Part shown: positions 10,293 through 22,317 of the stretch, in pieces
Numbering within the stretch: position 1 is the first letter of the stretch
Layout of the letters: each line of letters starts with the position of its first letter
From: Phialophora verrucosa
Taxonomy: Eukaryota > Ascomycota > Eurotiomycetes > Chaetothyriales > Herpotrichiellaceae
Direction of reading: 5' to 3'
NCBI GenBank assembly: GCA_002099365.1
Contig: MSED01000009.1
Coordinates: 1,178,001-1,242,000, forward strand
DNA: 64,000 bases
Notes under the pieces: model-generated
What the model was told of the DNA's origin: nothing
Databases searched by the model: none
The model's input: the letters and a program-made list of their open reading frames with translations, nothing else
Program-made: the position numbers and the translations under genes

Positions 10293-12100
10293 TCACACAA
10301 TGCTCTCCCCTGTTGGGTGGAAGTTCTCTAAGAGCCATACGTCCTCGACTTCGCCAGCCAAGATGTCAAGCTTTGCATTGTTCATGAAGGCGAGGTCCTT
10401 CGTATTCGTGACTGGCGACGTCAAGCAGGATGCCAGAGCCCTTAAGAGGCTTATCCTGGTACCCGCAGTTGCCATCATCATGATCTCGACGAACTCGAAG
10501 ACCTCTTCGACGTAAAAGACCACTTCGGTCGACTCGTTTCGATCCCCAGACTCAACTGCTTTGTGAGCTATCATTAGTAGCAACAGCAGCGAAGGCAACT
10601 TGGCGCCTCCCGCCCTCAAAGTAAAGTTGTGAAGCGCGCTCATCTCCACAGCAGTTGTTAACCCCTTCAGGTATGCGGTGGTGTTGCTTTCACTGTCTCT
10701 GAATGCGTAGAGAGCGCTGTTCAAGGCGAATAGGATCCCAAGGTAGAACCGATATTGTGCTTCATCTAGTGGACCTCCCGGTAGCGCAACATAGTCGTAC
10801 AAGGCGGTCTTTGGAGCGAATGTACGGGCTCGTCCGCGCTGGTAATCGAGGAGAAGCGATGCTTTATCATATCCATCTTCGGACTCCGGAGTGGGATAAT
10901 TGTTGGGAACCTGATCAGTCGTAGCAGCATGATGCCTGAGGGTGAAATTCCAGCTCTGCACGTCCCGTATCCATTGTGAAACATCCGCCACTTTCTTCTG
11001 GAGAGCAGCGTGACTCTTCCATATCCCATCGACACCTTGCTCGACAAAGATATTGACAATCATTAGTCCCAATGGGTAGGTGACATTACGAATCGATCTC
11101 AACCCCCCTCTCCACTCAAGCAGCTTCCTTACTGCTCTTATATGATACTGGGCACCTTTTGCGTTGCCCATGCGATGTTCTGAGGCCGCTGCTACAGCGA
11201 CCGCCAAAATGTAGTCGTCCATAAGCGGGGTGTTCTCGTCGGTGAGTCGCTCGTTCATCAATCTATAGACCACGGATCGACGCGTCAGGATTGACAATTG
11301 TCTATCCTTTCTCGTTGGCTGGAAGCTGACGACCTGGGACTCGATGACGAGAAGTAGCCACATGACAACCACATCGTTGGTGGCAACAACGCCCACGGTA
11401 CCGTTTCGGATGATCTCTGACACGTCGCTGGCTGACGAGCCATAAATCTGGTCGGGAACCATTGATAAATCTGCTGTGGTCAGCCACGTCTCCAATATAA
11501 GGTCACGCCGCACATATGGATGGATCGCGACGTACACACATGAAGCAAGTGCTCGTCGGGGACTGAGAGCTCGAGGGCTGAACGGGCAAAAGGGTCCAAA
11601 GCACTTTTGCTGATTTCTTTAGGTAGGCTGACCGATACGGATGTCGCTCTCTCCCTCCTTCTCACGCTTTCGAGGTATTCCCCCTTGTCCTGCTCCGAGG
11701 TGTGTGAGGCTGAAGTCCGCTTGCCTTTGCCATTTTCGACATGGAGTCGGAATTTCAGGATTGGTAGCGTTGCGTGGGGTGAACGTTTATCAGTGCCATC
11801 CAACCGAAGTTCGGTCCGTGGTGAAATAGACGTTGGACTGATTGTGTTACTTCCTCCTTCAGACGCTGGCGGTATGACCGGAGATCCGTCGTCGCTGTTC
11901 GCGAATTTGGCGGTGCGCACCTGCTTGTGTGTAGAGGGTCTATGGCCCTTGGTGCCAGGGTGGGAAACACGAGCTGCGTGGGATCGAGCTTCAGATCGCG
12001 CAGCTTCGATAGACCTCCGACTGGTGGACTTGTTGCCATCCAGCGCCGCGACCGAGGCGTTGGGGGAAAGGAAGTGTACCTGATAGCGTGTTCCGCTCAT
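10293..12100 (-). CDS. Fungal-specific transcription factor-like protein without DNA-binding domain
   Basis: Predicted exons 11536-12100 and 10293-11473 give 581 residues. The N-terminus (MSGTRYQVHFLSPNAS, then a RSHAARVSH motif) matches a large Pezizomycotina family that starts with a short conserved arm, has a low-complexity linker, then a DPFA motif and an all-helical region like the fungal-specific TF domain. No Zn2Cys6 or other DNA-binding motif is present. The 62-nt intron has a GTACGT donor, a GGCTGAC branch point and a CACAG acceptor; it joins LLHV to DLSMVPDQ. The frames also meet at a GT-repeat, so a two-base frameshift is the alternative (see findings). It is divergent from the NDUFAF7 gene, 703 bp apart. 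Role unknown. Confidence 0.7.
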
Positions 12101-12803
12101 GATTGGCGAGGATTTAGAATCCTACCGCTACCCTGGAGTCTGGGCATCTCTCGACGAGTCACTCGTCTGCAGACCATGGAGAAGGTATGTCTTTGAGAGG
12201 GGCAGAAAGGGACAAGGTCTGCATTGAAGAGGCATCGAGTACGAGGACGGAGTTACCTGCGACCATGTATCTTTCTCGAACAGAAGGACCGCTTTTGGCG
12301 CCCTTCCACGGTTGCCGGCTTATCTCAATCTCGATAAGTGCGGGACAGCAAGGCGATCCGTCGCCGATGCCGCCAGCGATGGGGTGATGAGACTCTGAAT
12401 TAGTAATTCGAGGACATGTTGCCCCAATTCTCTCGCATCGCATAACGGCGGACGGTCACTTACTCGTTACTTACCTATGCCTTAGGCAAGCTCACCTTCC
12501 GGTTCGGGAAATAGCCGCGTGTTGCGTCTCATGCTTGAGCAGCAGGTAACGAGTACTTTCGAAGTGCCCAGTACGGTAAATGTACAATAGTGACCAGGAT
12601 AGAAACCGAGGTTGCCCATTGAAGCTCCCTGGAAAGTGCGAAGAAGTGCCTCTCACGAGCCGCGTTCACGCTTAGGCGCCTCTTTGCTCCCCCGCAAACG
12701 TCGCCTAATACGCGCGATCGAGAATTTACCGAAATGGACATCCTTCATTTGATCCCATCATCATTCTCCTCGACCACCTTGTCCGTGTCGCGGCTCTCTC
12801 GCA
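12101..12803. promoter_or_regulatory. Divergent intergenic region (TF-like gene / NDUFAF7)
   Basis: 703 bp between two head-to-head start codons, so it must contain both promoters. No TATA box or obvious operator stands out. A minus-strand open frame at 12159-12443 has no recognisable features. Confidence 0.45.
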
Positions 12804-14495
12804 ATGAGACATGGAGCTTGCCGACTCCTTGGACAGACACCCAGACTGACCTCGGGTCTATGTCGACCTTTCTCCTCCAGGCTTCGTGCCACCCCTTTGT
12901 CTTTCCGCAACCATGATACGGCAATCCTGCCTTCGAGACGAGGATACAGCAAAGGGTCGATCAGACATGAACAGAGCTCGCCTAGCTCGCCCTCACTGCC
13001 TGCGCGAATGTGGTCAACCCCTCTGGCGAAGACGATCGCGCAGGCAATCGAGGTGACGGGCCCGATCTCAATTGCCTCGTACATGCGACAATGCCTCACC
13101 AACCCCGACGGAGGATACTACACAAAAGGTCTTGCATCCTCCACTGACGCCGACCAGTTCGGCTCAGCCGGCGACTTCATCACCTCACCAGAAATCTCTC
13201 AAATCTTCGGCGAACTAGTCGGAATATGGTTCATGACCGAGTGGATGGCACAGGGACGGCCAGGTGCGGGTGTCGAGTTCATTGAGGTGGGACCTGGCCG
13301 TGGGACACTCATGAGTGACATTCTGAGGACGATTGGGCAGTTCAAGACGTTTGCGAACGCTATATCTGCAGTTTGGCTCGTCGAGGCGGGAGACGGACTG
13401 CGGAAGAGGCAGAAGGACCTGTTATGCGGAGAGACGGCCGCGCTCAAGGAGGTTCGCGCTCCCTCAGGGGAATACGTCTGTTTCGAAGCTACAAGCAGAC
13501 AAGGCATCCCGGTAAGATGGGTCGAGGACATTGCACTGCTCCCTGCACGAAGCAAAGGCGAAGGCGGCGACGTACACATCCCTTTCATCGTTGCACACGA
13601 ATTTTTCGACGCCCTCCCCATCCATGCATTCGAGTCCGTTGCTCCCAAACCCGAAGAAGCAGAGCTAGACACAAAGGCCCAGCTCCTGACTGAAGCTGAA
13701 CTGCGAAAACATCGATCTTCCACGGTCAGCAAACTGCCCCAATGGCGAGAACTCTTAGTTGCGCCGACAACTCCTAATCTCACCGCCCTGCTGTCACACG
13801 ACAGCAAGAAATCTCCAGGACACAGAGAACCTGACCCAGAATTCCAACTCACCCTCGCCAAAGCGAGCACTCCCTCGTCCCTCGTTATCCCCGAACGACC
13901 GCGCTACCGTGCCCTGAAATCCCAAGTCTCCTCGCGCGTTGAAGTCTCCCCCGAATCGTCGCGATACGTCACGGATTTTGCACATCGCATCGGCGGCGAC
14001 CCACAGCCGTCGTCCCCGGCTACAGCGTTGAAGTCCACTCCCGCGGGTGCAGCCCTGATAATCGACTACGGCCCCCTCGACACGGTGCCGGTAAACTCCC
14101 TCCGTGCAATCCGCAAGCATAAAATCATCTCACCATTCGTCTACGCCGGTGACGCGGATATCAGCGCAGACGTCGACTTCGGTGCACTAGCCGACGCGGC
14201 GCTGGAAGCGAGTCCGGGAGTAGAAGTCCATGGGCCGGTCGAGCAGGGCATGTGGCTCACGCAGCTTGGAATCAAGGAGAGAGCGGAGAGACTCTTGAAA
14301 GAGTTGGCCAAGAAAAGCAACGGCGCTGACAGCCAGAATATCGAGAAGAGAAAGACAGACCTGGAAGCCGGTTGGAGGAGACTCGTCGAAGGCGGGCCCA
14401 AGGGTATGGGCAAGGCGTATAAAGTCATGGCCATTGTGCCTGAGAACGGCGGCAGGAGAAGACCCGTCGGGTTTGGGGGCCACGTTGTGGGATGA
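12804..14495 (+). CDS. ndufaf7: NDUFAF7-like protein arginine methyltransferase, mitochondrial
   Basis: Single exon, 563 residues. Residues 1-50 form a typical mitochondrial presequence: Arg/Ser-rich, no acids until the mature part, with a likely cleavage near RRGY-S. The DUF185/MidA fold follows: the N-terminal YYTKG, TSPEISQIFGELVGIW, and the S-adenosylmethionine-binding EVGPGRGTLMSDIL at about residue 160. The C-terminal part has ALIIDYG and an ISPFVYAGDADISADVDF segment conserved in the family. NDUFAF7 dimethylates an arginine of a complex I core subunit during early assembly in the matrix. A Ser/Pro-rich insertion at about residues 300-400 (between PQWRELLV and DFAHRIGG) is longer than in the bacterial relatives. 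Confident family call. Confidence 0.9.
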   Translation: MRHGACRLLGQTPRLTSGLCRPFSSRLRATPLSFRNHDTAILPSRRGYSKGSIRHEQSSPSSPSLPARMWSTPLAKTIAQAIEVTGPISIASYMRQCLTNPDGGYYTKGLASSTDADQFGSAGDFITSPEISQIFGELVGIWFMTEWMAQGRPGAGVEFIEVGPGRGTLMSDILRTIGQFKTFANAISAVWLVEAGDGLRKRQKDLLCGETAALKEVRAPSGEYVCFEATSRQGIPVRWVEDIALLPARSKGEGGDVHIPFIVAHEFFDALPIHAFESVAPKPEEAELDTKAQLLTEAELRKHRSSTVSKLPQWRELLVAPTTPNLTALLSHDSKKSPGHREPDPEFQLTLAKASTPSSLVIPERPRYRALKSQVSSRVEVSPESSRYVTDFAHRIGGDPQPSSPATALKSTPAGAALIIDYGPLDTVPVNSLRAIRKHKIISPFVYAGDADISADVDFGALADAALEASPGVEVHGPVEQGMWLTQLGIKERAERLLKELAKKSNGADSQNIEKRKTDLEAGWRRLVEGGPKGMGKAYKVMAIVPENGGRRRPVGFGGHVVG

Positions 14496-14658
14496 CTCGA
14501 CTGGATGTAACCAACATTGTACTGTGTAGTGTAACTGAGTAGCATCCTAATGTGTACCATCACGAATATGCCGAGTCTATACAACGGGCATTGGAACAGC
14601 CAGCCTCTGAAGCATAAGCGTTCCTGGGTGCCTATCCATCGATCGATCCAGCAATCAA

Positions 14659-16669
14659 TCACACCTCATCCGAATGAGCATCAAAGTCCCAGAACCGGAT
14701 TTCCATCTCCGTGGCCCGCACAAAGATGGCGACCAGCTCCTCGATCCGCGCCGGGGATTGCTTGACGATATGAGTCTCGATCAGTTCTGTCCGGCCACGC
14801 CTCATCCGTCAGCAAATGTACGCTCCGAAAGGGGGAGAGCAAGACACAGGACGAGGCGCAGAGCGTAAAGCGCAAAACGAGGTAAGATGAAGCAACGCAA
14901 AGGAATGCCACGCAAAGTAACATAACGCAACGCAGACAGCAGAATCACGTTCATGTCCATGTCCATGTACATGTCCACGCACACCAGCATCTACATGTAG
15001 GGATACCGGACTCACCTCTGCCGACGCGCACAGCGTCGCGATAATCCTCCGCCACGTAATTCTCGACCCACCTCCAGTAGGGGTTGCGGGCGGTGCTCCT
15101 GACGCTGGCCGGGTCGGCGGCCAGGCGGGCGGCGGTGACGCCGTAGCCGATCAAGCACGGCGCCAGGGCCATCTGCAGGGCCAACCAGTCCTGGCTGGCG
15201 CCCACGTCGAGCACGTAGCGACTGTACGCGGTGCAGGCGAGCGACTCGCGGGAGCGGGCCGGGTCGTCCAGCTCGGCCTGCGAGATGCCGAACTCGGCGC
15301 AGTAGCTGAGGTGCAGGGCCATCTCGCGCTGCACGTGCAGGATGATGTGCGCGGACGCGGCGATCTCGGGCATCGACCGGCTCTTGTACGCGGCCAGGGC
15401 GTGCGTGCGCGCAAAGTGCACCAGGTACAGGTAGTCCTGGACGAGGTAGTTCTTGAACAGGCGCTCCGGGAGCGTGCCCATCGCCATGGCTGCCGGGAAG
15501 GCGTGGTGCGTGTACCGGTGCCAGGGGTCGCGGACGGTCGGGTGCACCAGGAGGTGCGTGTCGATGAATTGGCCCGGCGAGAAGGGCAGGATCTGCAGGC
15601 TGTGGAAATGGTTGATGGGGCCGGCGCCCTGGCCGAGGCTCGGGTCCGACAGCTTGATGCCGCTCGACACGTAGTGGACGGCCTTGCGGGTCGCGAGCGG
15701 GAGGGCAAAGGCCAGGGACAGGGGCTCGGATGGCGATCGCGCCTTGGATGACACCTCCTGGAGCGCGACGTTCGACGCGATCGCGCTGGCGAGGCTGCAG
15801 CCGGTGCCGTGCGTGTTCTTGACCGTGAGGAAGGGGGATTCGATGGTCGTGAATGTGCTGCCGTCGTAGAGGATGTCCACTGTCAGGGCCCTTTCGGCGT
15901 CGGTCGTGGCCTTGGTGTAGCTTGTCGTGAGGGGCATGTGGCCGCCCTTGAGGAGGACGGCCTGCGGACCGAGCTGGTGGACCATCTTGGCGAGGGCCTT
16001 GAGATCGTCGAGGTTGGACGGCGATTTATAGTGCATGTCGGCGTCGCGGAGGAGGAGGGTCGCTTCGGGGATGTTGGGCGTCAGAAGCGTCGAAATGGGC
16101 AGCATTTTCTCCCGCAGGTTCCGGACGGCGTCGCCGGGGAGGAGCTGAGCGCCGCTGGTGGACACCATGACCTGAGGAACTGTGAGTCCAGTCGCTCGCT
16201 GAGATGCGTGCAATTCATATAATTACTGGGTCCGTGATGATGTTGGCGACCTTGTGTCTTTGAAGGGCCTCGGCGACAACCTTGATCGTCTCGGCTGAGG
16301 CGAGCATACCTTTTGTCTCCTCAGCAAAGGGCTACATGAGAAACTGGACTCACCGCGACTCACCAATCTTGACGGCATCGGTTCCAATATCCGCCAAACA
16401 TGCATCGATCTGTTTGCCCACAAATACCGGCGGCGTGATGTGAATGTCGTTCACGCCCAAGGTGTTCTGGGCCGTCAGGGCTGTTGTGGCGGTCATGCCG
16501 TAGCAGCCATGGGCTACAAGGACCTTCTGGTCCGCTTCGAGACCACTGCAATCGACATGTTAGAGCTAAAGCAGGCAGGCAGGCGAGGCTGGAGGTCAGG
16601 CAAATTCGTCACTCACGCTCCACCCGAGCTGTCGGAGCCGGCAATGACCAGAACTCGTGGGATGGTCAT
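14659..16669 (-). CDS. thi20: Bifunctional HMP/HMP-P kinase - TenA-type thiaminase (THI20)
   Basis: Predicted exons 16617-16669, 16364-16545, 16227-16309, 15016-16171 and 14659-14786; 533 residues. Start MTIPRVLVIAGSDSSGGA is the ThiD-type ribokinase-fold N-terminus; VAHGCYGMTATTALTAQN and DPVMVSTSGAQLL are typical hydroxymethylpyrimidine kinase segments, and NTHGTGCSLASAI carries the catalytic anion-hole GTGC. The second half (from about residue 290) is the TenA/thiaminase II domain, ending EMEIRFWDFDAH. The enzyme phosphorylates HMP to HMP-PP for thiamine synthesis and salvages pyrimidines from degraded thiamine. Domain order and length match yeast Thi20 (551 residues). All four introns have GT-AG ends; the last is 229 nt, long for this window. 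Exon 4 is visibly more GC-rich than neighbouring genes. No TPP riboswitch signature was found. Confidence 0.93.
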
Positions 16670-17035
16670 TTTGGGCAGCGGCTGAGCATCTTTCGCCGAG
16701 GATAGCAACTGGCTTTCGGTGCGCGATCACCGTGCAAGATAGTGTAACGCAGCAAGCAGAGGTCTGTAGAAGCTGCGTAAAGTTCAAAGGCGAGTCGAGT
16801 TCAAGTGTCACTCAATTGATGTTTTCCATCGGCCAATCACACGCCGGCCTTCTCTCCATTGCTTCAGGCGTTATAAACCAAGAATGTGAGCACACTCTCA
16901 CCAGCCCTTCACCATGATAGGAAGATGGTGCCCTCACATGCTGACTTCCCTCTTACACATGCGTCAGCCATGCCTGCTTCTCATCACCATCATCCCTATC
17001 CAGCGAGCAACCTGCCAGGCAATAACAATCCCCGA
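16670..17035. promoter_or_regulatory. Short intergenic region between POL1 3' end and THI20 5' end
   Basis: 366 bp separating two minus-strand genes; it must hold the THI20 promoter and the POL1 3' UTR. A CCAAT box lies on the + strand at about 16833. Confidence 0.4.
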
Positions 17036-20000
17036 CTATTTTAATGCGAACCCGAACAAGGAATCCATCTCAACCCACTGGTGTCCGCATTTCCGCAGAT
17101 ATCCATCGACGACAGCTTTGATCTCTTCAAATGCAGTCTTGTTCGTCTCCGCAAGGACTACGATGCGATCCTTCGTCTGTGCATATTCCTTCTCCGTCTT
17201 TGCCTTGTTTTTAGCCTTCTCGGTGTCGAACAGCGCTGCAAAATATAACAACTGGTTGTATAACTTCTTCTCCGAGTACTCACAGGACATGCGGCCAAGA
17301 CAACCCTCGGCACGTCCATTCGCACCCAGGCACCGGTGACCATAGACGGACATTTGCCGAGTCCGGTTTCCGCACGAGGGATCGTCACAGACCAGCCAAC
17401 CCTCATAGTAGGCCGAAGTTTGTGCTCGGATTTGAGACTCCAGCTGCATGACAATTGAGAGTCTAGAGAACGCTTGCTTGCATTCGTCTTTGGAACACAA
17501 GATGCCATCTGGTGTGCATGACTCCGTCGTCTCACAGAGACCCTCAAACACCGTAACGTCCTTGCACGCTCTGCATCGAAGATTGAGCCTAGCCGCATCT
17601 TGGAACCGAATACTGTCCGGTATCTGTGACTCCAGAGGGAAGATCTCGGCGTTTTGCTGACTTGTTCCCGTCGAGGTGTTGATCTGGTACTTGCGTACAT
17701 CCAGTCCCAAGCACTCAGCCAGCCGGACTGAATCGGTACCGGGGATGGGAGCGCACAAGCGTTCGATGGGTGGGAAGATCTGTTTGTACAGGTAGTATTC
17801 GACGTCAGGGACGAGGCCGGAATCAGCTTTTTGCACGTCCTGGGGCGTGTAGGATCGCTTTGGCGCAGGGAGGCCCTTGGTTTGTTCATCTCCCATCGTA
17901 ACAATATAAGACATGACATCGTTGACCCGCACATTCTTGCCCCGACTGATTTCACGAAGTGCGACTTGAACTTGTGGCATCGAATCGGCATTGGGGTACT
18001 CCGTCGGGTTCTTGCCGAGTTTCTGAAACAGTCAGCAGGTGCTTTATTCTCTGGGTTGGAGGCAGCTTACCGTGTAGATGACATATTTCTGTACGGGGAT
18101 GGCATTCTCTCGCATCTTCCCTGCCAATTCTCGGAGATACTCGTGGATCTTTTCAAGAACGACCTCGGGATCTTCACCGGACAGGATCTCGTTCAGGAGT
18201 TTCTGAGACGCCTCTTTGGACAAGTTGCAGTATTCCCTTCTCTTCATGTCGAGACCTTTGACCTCAAGCTTCTCGACGTATTTCCCGTCCACTTCAGCCA
18301 TATTGATCGCCGCATACTTCTTCTTTGCATGCAGCAGCAAGCGCCTGAAAACATTGTCGATGTCAATCTCCAGCAGCCTGTACCTTTCATTGACGGAACG
18401 CTTGAATTCAACACCTACGCTCAACGCCTGTGCAATATTGTCCGCGTTGGTATTGATCATAACGGAATCAGTGTCACCATAGATGACCTGTAGTTGATTG
18501 CTTTCTGCGAGTTCTTTGGTGCTTCTCAAAATTTCTCTACCTTTGAAGGTAGTGAGCATGGCAAGGGGCCGTGCGTAGAACCGTGATTGGGTATAACCCA
18601 AACAACCGTACATGGAGTTGGCCGTAAGCTTCAGGGCCAACTGTTTGGTATCCCAGAGTGCCAGCTGTTCAGGAGTTGCTCGCTTGTCCTTCATCAACTT
18701 CTTGACTTCCCGGCGACGCATGACAAGGTTGGCAATGAGCTTCGGCAAGACACCCTGCGCCTGGTCGACTGGAACTTCCGGTACCTTCTCTTCATTCTCA
18801 TTCTCGGCCGTGCTTGTTCGATCGACGGTTGTGAAGCAGATGTTGTACTCCTGAATAATGCTGGGATATAGACTGTTGAAATCCATCACAAGGATGAACT
18901 TGTCGTAGAGACCTTTCTCTGGCTCGAAGACCAAACCACCTTTGTATTTGTCCTTCTTCTTGGTGTCAGCCCCATCATCCTCGTCCTCGTTTTCATGCGT
19001 TTGCTTGGCGCGGCCTTTGCCGAACTCTTTGTCAGGACAGATGTACTTGTTGCGATGAAACTCGTGCAGTAAAATGTACTCGTTTCGCTCTGCTCGTGTG
19101 CCGCTCAGGGTACGAGCCCACGAGTTGCCGGCGAGCTCAGTGAGAACTTTCGTCAGTGGAAGCATCTGCAACTTCAGAGCGAGAGCTGCAATGAAGAATG
19201 TATCGGCATGGCAGTGATTCACATAGTCGACTAGGCCGGCCCGTGTCGTTGCCCAAGTCTTCAGTGCCGCCTCATTGTCGATTTCCCGACGAGGATTTTC
19301 GGGACCCAGGTAAAGCTCACACATTTCGGTCAAGCTCCACTGTTGGCATTTGGTCATCAATGACTTGCCCATGTCGTTGGCGAGATCACACATCAGGCGG
19401 CCCGCCAGAAGCTGTCTTTCAGCGAAGAATGAGCCACCTTTGCCGAAGGTTTTGGGCCATTCACTTCGCTTCAGTCTGCCAATTCGATGCCACCCAGGGG
19501 TCTTCTTCTCCTTCAGTCGACTTAGAAGGATACTGTAGTCGACCTCTTGAAGCTGGTGGCCCATGAGCACGTCTGGGTCGACTCTCTCAAACAACGCAAG
19601 GAATTTGCTCAGCAGGAATTGTTCGGTCTTTTCAAGCATAAAGGTGCCATTCTGTTTCTTGGTTTCTTCCGCAAAGCCGACGGGATAAGCAGAGCCGCAG
19701 GGTCGCATCACCGTGAATGTCCGCGACGGCATCTTTTCAGGAGGGGTAGTATCTGTCAGGGAGACATTCTCGTAGACCCGAGCACTTGCAACAAGGATTT
19801 CCTGCTTGTTCTCCTTCGCATTGAGCTGAGTCCGGAACGCAAGAGACATCAGTGTGATACGAGGAGCTTCCATGGCCTCGGAATTGCTCAAGACATTGAT
19901 GTTGCTGGGTTTGCTAACACTGCATTCAAGCTTACACCATGAAGCGTTGTTGACAGCAGTAAAATCAGCATCTTCAATGCTCAACCAGCACGGACCCATG

Positions 20001-21478
20001 ATGTTTTTCCATAGGACAAATTGTTCGAACAGGGCGGTGTTTGTGCCAAAGACTCGGGAAAATGTCTCTCCTTGTAAGTCCATGGGTAGGGCATTCTTGT
20101 CGTAGGGGTAGAGCAACTTGAGGTATTCCGCTTCTTTCGGCACGTCAGGCAGCTCGAAGGCGTATTTTCGCGTACACGGCTTGACCTTTCTGGTAGAGAC
20201 TTTCATCCGGGACATCAATGAATCGACCTCGCCATAGACATCGTCCATTTCAATCTCCTCATCAGTTTCACGCCCGTTGACGACTCGGTGCTTCCTCGGC
20301 AAGAAGAAGAGCTTACGGAGAATGTTATCGATCTTGACAAAGGCACTTCGGTATTGGCCAGTATTCCTGTCCTTCACCTTTCCAAAGAGACAGAGGCTGC
20401 CGTTGACTTCGGTGTAGTCGAGCCAGAACATCCGTAAACTGCCGTCTTCTTCAACAGCGTCTTGAGGCTTCATCTTGCCGAACATGTGGGTGTCTGCAGA
20501 AGGACTGCTCTGGACGCTGAGCTGGCTGGTGATCTTTGTCCAGGAGGATGCGTCAACTTCTTGAACAGCGGGTAATGGTGGAGAAGAATTCATAGGCGTT
20601 AGGAGTTGTGCGGACTTGATCTTCGGCGGTGGTCGGCTGCCCGTCATGTTGACACTTTTGGCTTGAGCAGCTTCGTCTCCAACAACTTGAGCCACGTCCA
20701 TCATATCATCATCTTCGTCCTCTTCTTTTATTTGCACTTTTGTCTTACGCTCGATAGCCTTGACGACCGGTGACGAAGGCAGTGGGTCGCTCATGATGTT
20801 GTCATCGTCAAATGTTGGTATACCGTCATCCTCATCGTTCAAGGCTTGCGGAGGAGGAGTATCAACCAGTTCCGTGGCTGGGGCTCGGTACTTCGGTCGA
20901 GGCTGTTCGCGAGACATTGGAGGAGATAGCACTCGAACCTTGCGGCGGTTATCGGACTTCACAGGCTTTGTCGTAGAGGCGCGTTTAGGAAGAATGTTGA
21001 CATCAACCTCTCCGAGCAGGTCGGCCATGAACGCTTCGTCCTCGGCAGTCGTTTGGATCTGGCAACATTAGACTCAATCAGGCGCGGCCACTGATGAGCA
21101 TACCTTGGGTTTTGGAGCGGCAACAGGGCCATTGTTGAAGTAGTTGAGGATCTTGTGATTGGAGCGATCTTCCTTTTCGCGATCCTCTTCGCGTTTCCGT
21201 TTCGCGGCTTTGCCCTTCAAGGGAATATCCTCGCCATCACTACTGTAGTACTGGCGATCATTCTGCCATTCTTCGCGTCCGTCGTCGGCATAACCTTCAC
21301 CGTTGTCGTCTACGACAAAGTCATCCTTGTCGAGTCGAGTCCTCACCACCTTCTTGTACCCGTCCTCGTCGACCTCATCATAGATGGCACCCTGATCTTC
21401 AACCTGGTAGGATTCGAGACGCGACTTTCCAGAGGCTCGTTGAGCCCGAAGCTGGGCGAGTGCCGACCGGTGGGACAT
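17036..21478 (-). CDS. pol1: DNA polymerase alpha catalytic subunit
   Basis: Predicted exons 21104-21478, 18071-21058 and 17036-18022 give 1449 residues, close to yeast Pol1 (1468). The start is the first ATG, MSHRSALAQLRAQRASG, the conserved Pol alpha N-terminus that binds Ctf4/primosome partners; the frame extends upstream only to a GTG. The family-B polymerase motifs are intact: motif A DFNSLYPSIIQEYN (about residue 848), motif B KLTANSMYGCLGY (about 939), motif C YGDTDSV (about 983). As in other Pol alpha proteins the exonuclease region lacks proofreading acids. The C-terminus has two cysteine clusters (CRACKDV..CSKDEC and CDDPSCGNRTR..CLGRMSC) that bind zinc and the B subunit. It extends RNA primers made by primase at replication origins and on the lagging strand. 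Both introns are short and GT-AG. Confidence 0.96.
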
Positions 21479-22317
21479 GTTGCTAAATTCCACCCATGTA
21501 GGTTGAAGTGACGGAGAAGTTTCTGAGATATGGAGTACGGAGTAGAGTCGTGGTATATGTGAGGAAGAATGGTGGTGGTTGGAGTCGACAATTCAGTGAA
21601 AGTCGCGTCTGCGGGACCGCGTCGCGCATTTCGAAGCGCGTTCACCGAGTCTGCCAATTAAACTCGCGCTGGCGGGGTGGTGGGGTACAACCCGCTCATT
21701 GCCGGAACCCGCAGCAGTATCAGATATACGAGTACTCGCATTCTCTCTTCGTATCATTCTCCAGCTCCAGCTATCTCAGTACTGGATGCTCTCGTACCCT
21801 TTTCTGCGGACAATGAACTTGACCTTGGGGATGGTATTTCTACCTTACACAAGATTGGCTAGTTGCAAGAAATCCTCGGGGCATTGAAGCCCAAAGTCTC
21901 TCTCGGCGCTGCCGAACGCTTAGGGTACACATAGCTGCTGAACACTCATTTCAAGTAGGGAATCCTTCAGATCAGTGTTCCGGCTACCCAGTTCTTCAGG
22001 ATCTCCTCAACCACGTCGCTCTCTTCAGCATCGATTTATCATTGGTATTGCCACAATCAATCATTGAGTTAATTTTGTATTTGAGCTTGAAACTTCCGTT
22101 ATGCAAACTAGAGTCCTTCATGTTCCTGAATGCTTCGCTTCTCCTCAACTCTCCCCATCACTCCTCTCGATATTAAGACTACGGGTCACAAGAGTACAGC
22201 GGCAACCGCTGCCAGGAAGCACACCTCACTGATATGTGTTTATACTGGCGACTCAACGAGCCCAACAAAGCCTGCACAAACCATGAGGAAAGTCACATAG
22301 CTATCTTGCAAATCACC
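21479..22317. other. Intergenic region between POL1 5' end and P450 3' end
   Basis: 839 bp with the POL1 promoter. No coding frame is supported. TACGGAGTA at 21536-21544 is one of three exact copies of this 9-mer in intergenic parts of the window. Confidence 0.4.

Noticed and set aside
15151..15708. Long minus-strand frame with Arg/Ser/Ala-rich translation
   Set aside because: It is an out-of-frame shadow of the GC-rich THI20 exon 4; composition is typical of a shifted high-GC reading frame.
14659..16669. TPP riboswitch near the thiamine gene
   Set aside because: In fungi these occur in THI4/NMT1-type genes; I find no CTGAGA ... ACCTGAT core in the THI20 upstream region or introns.
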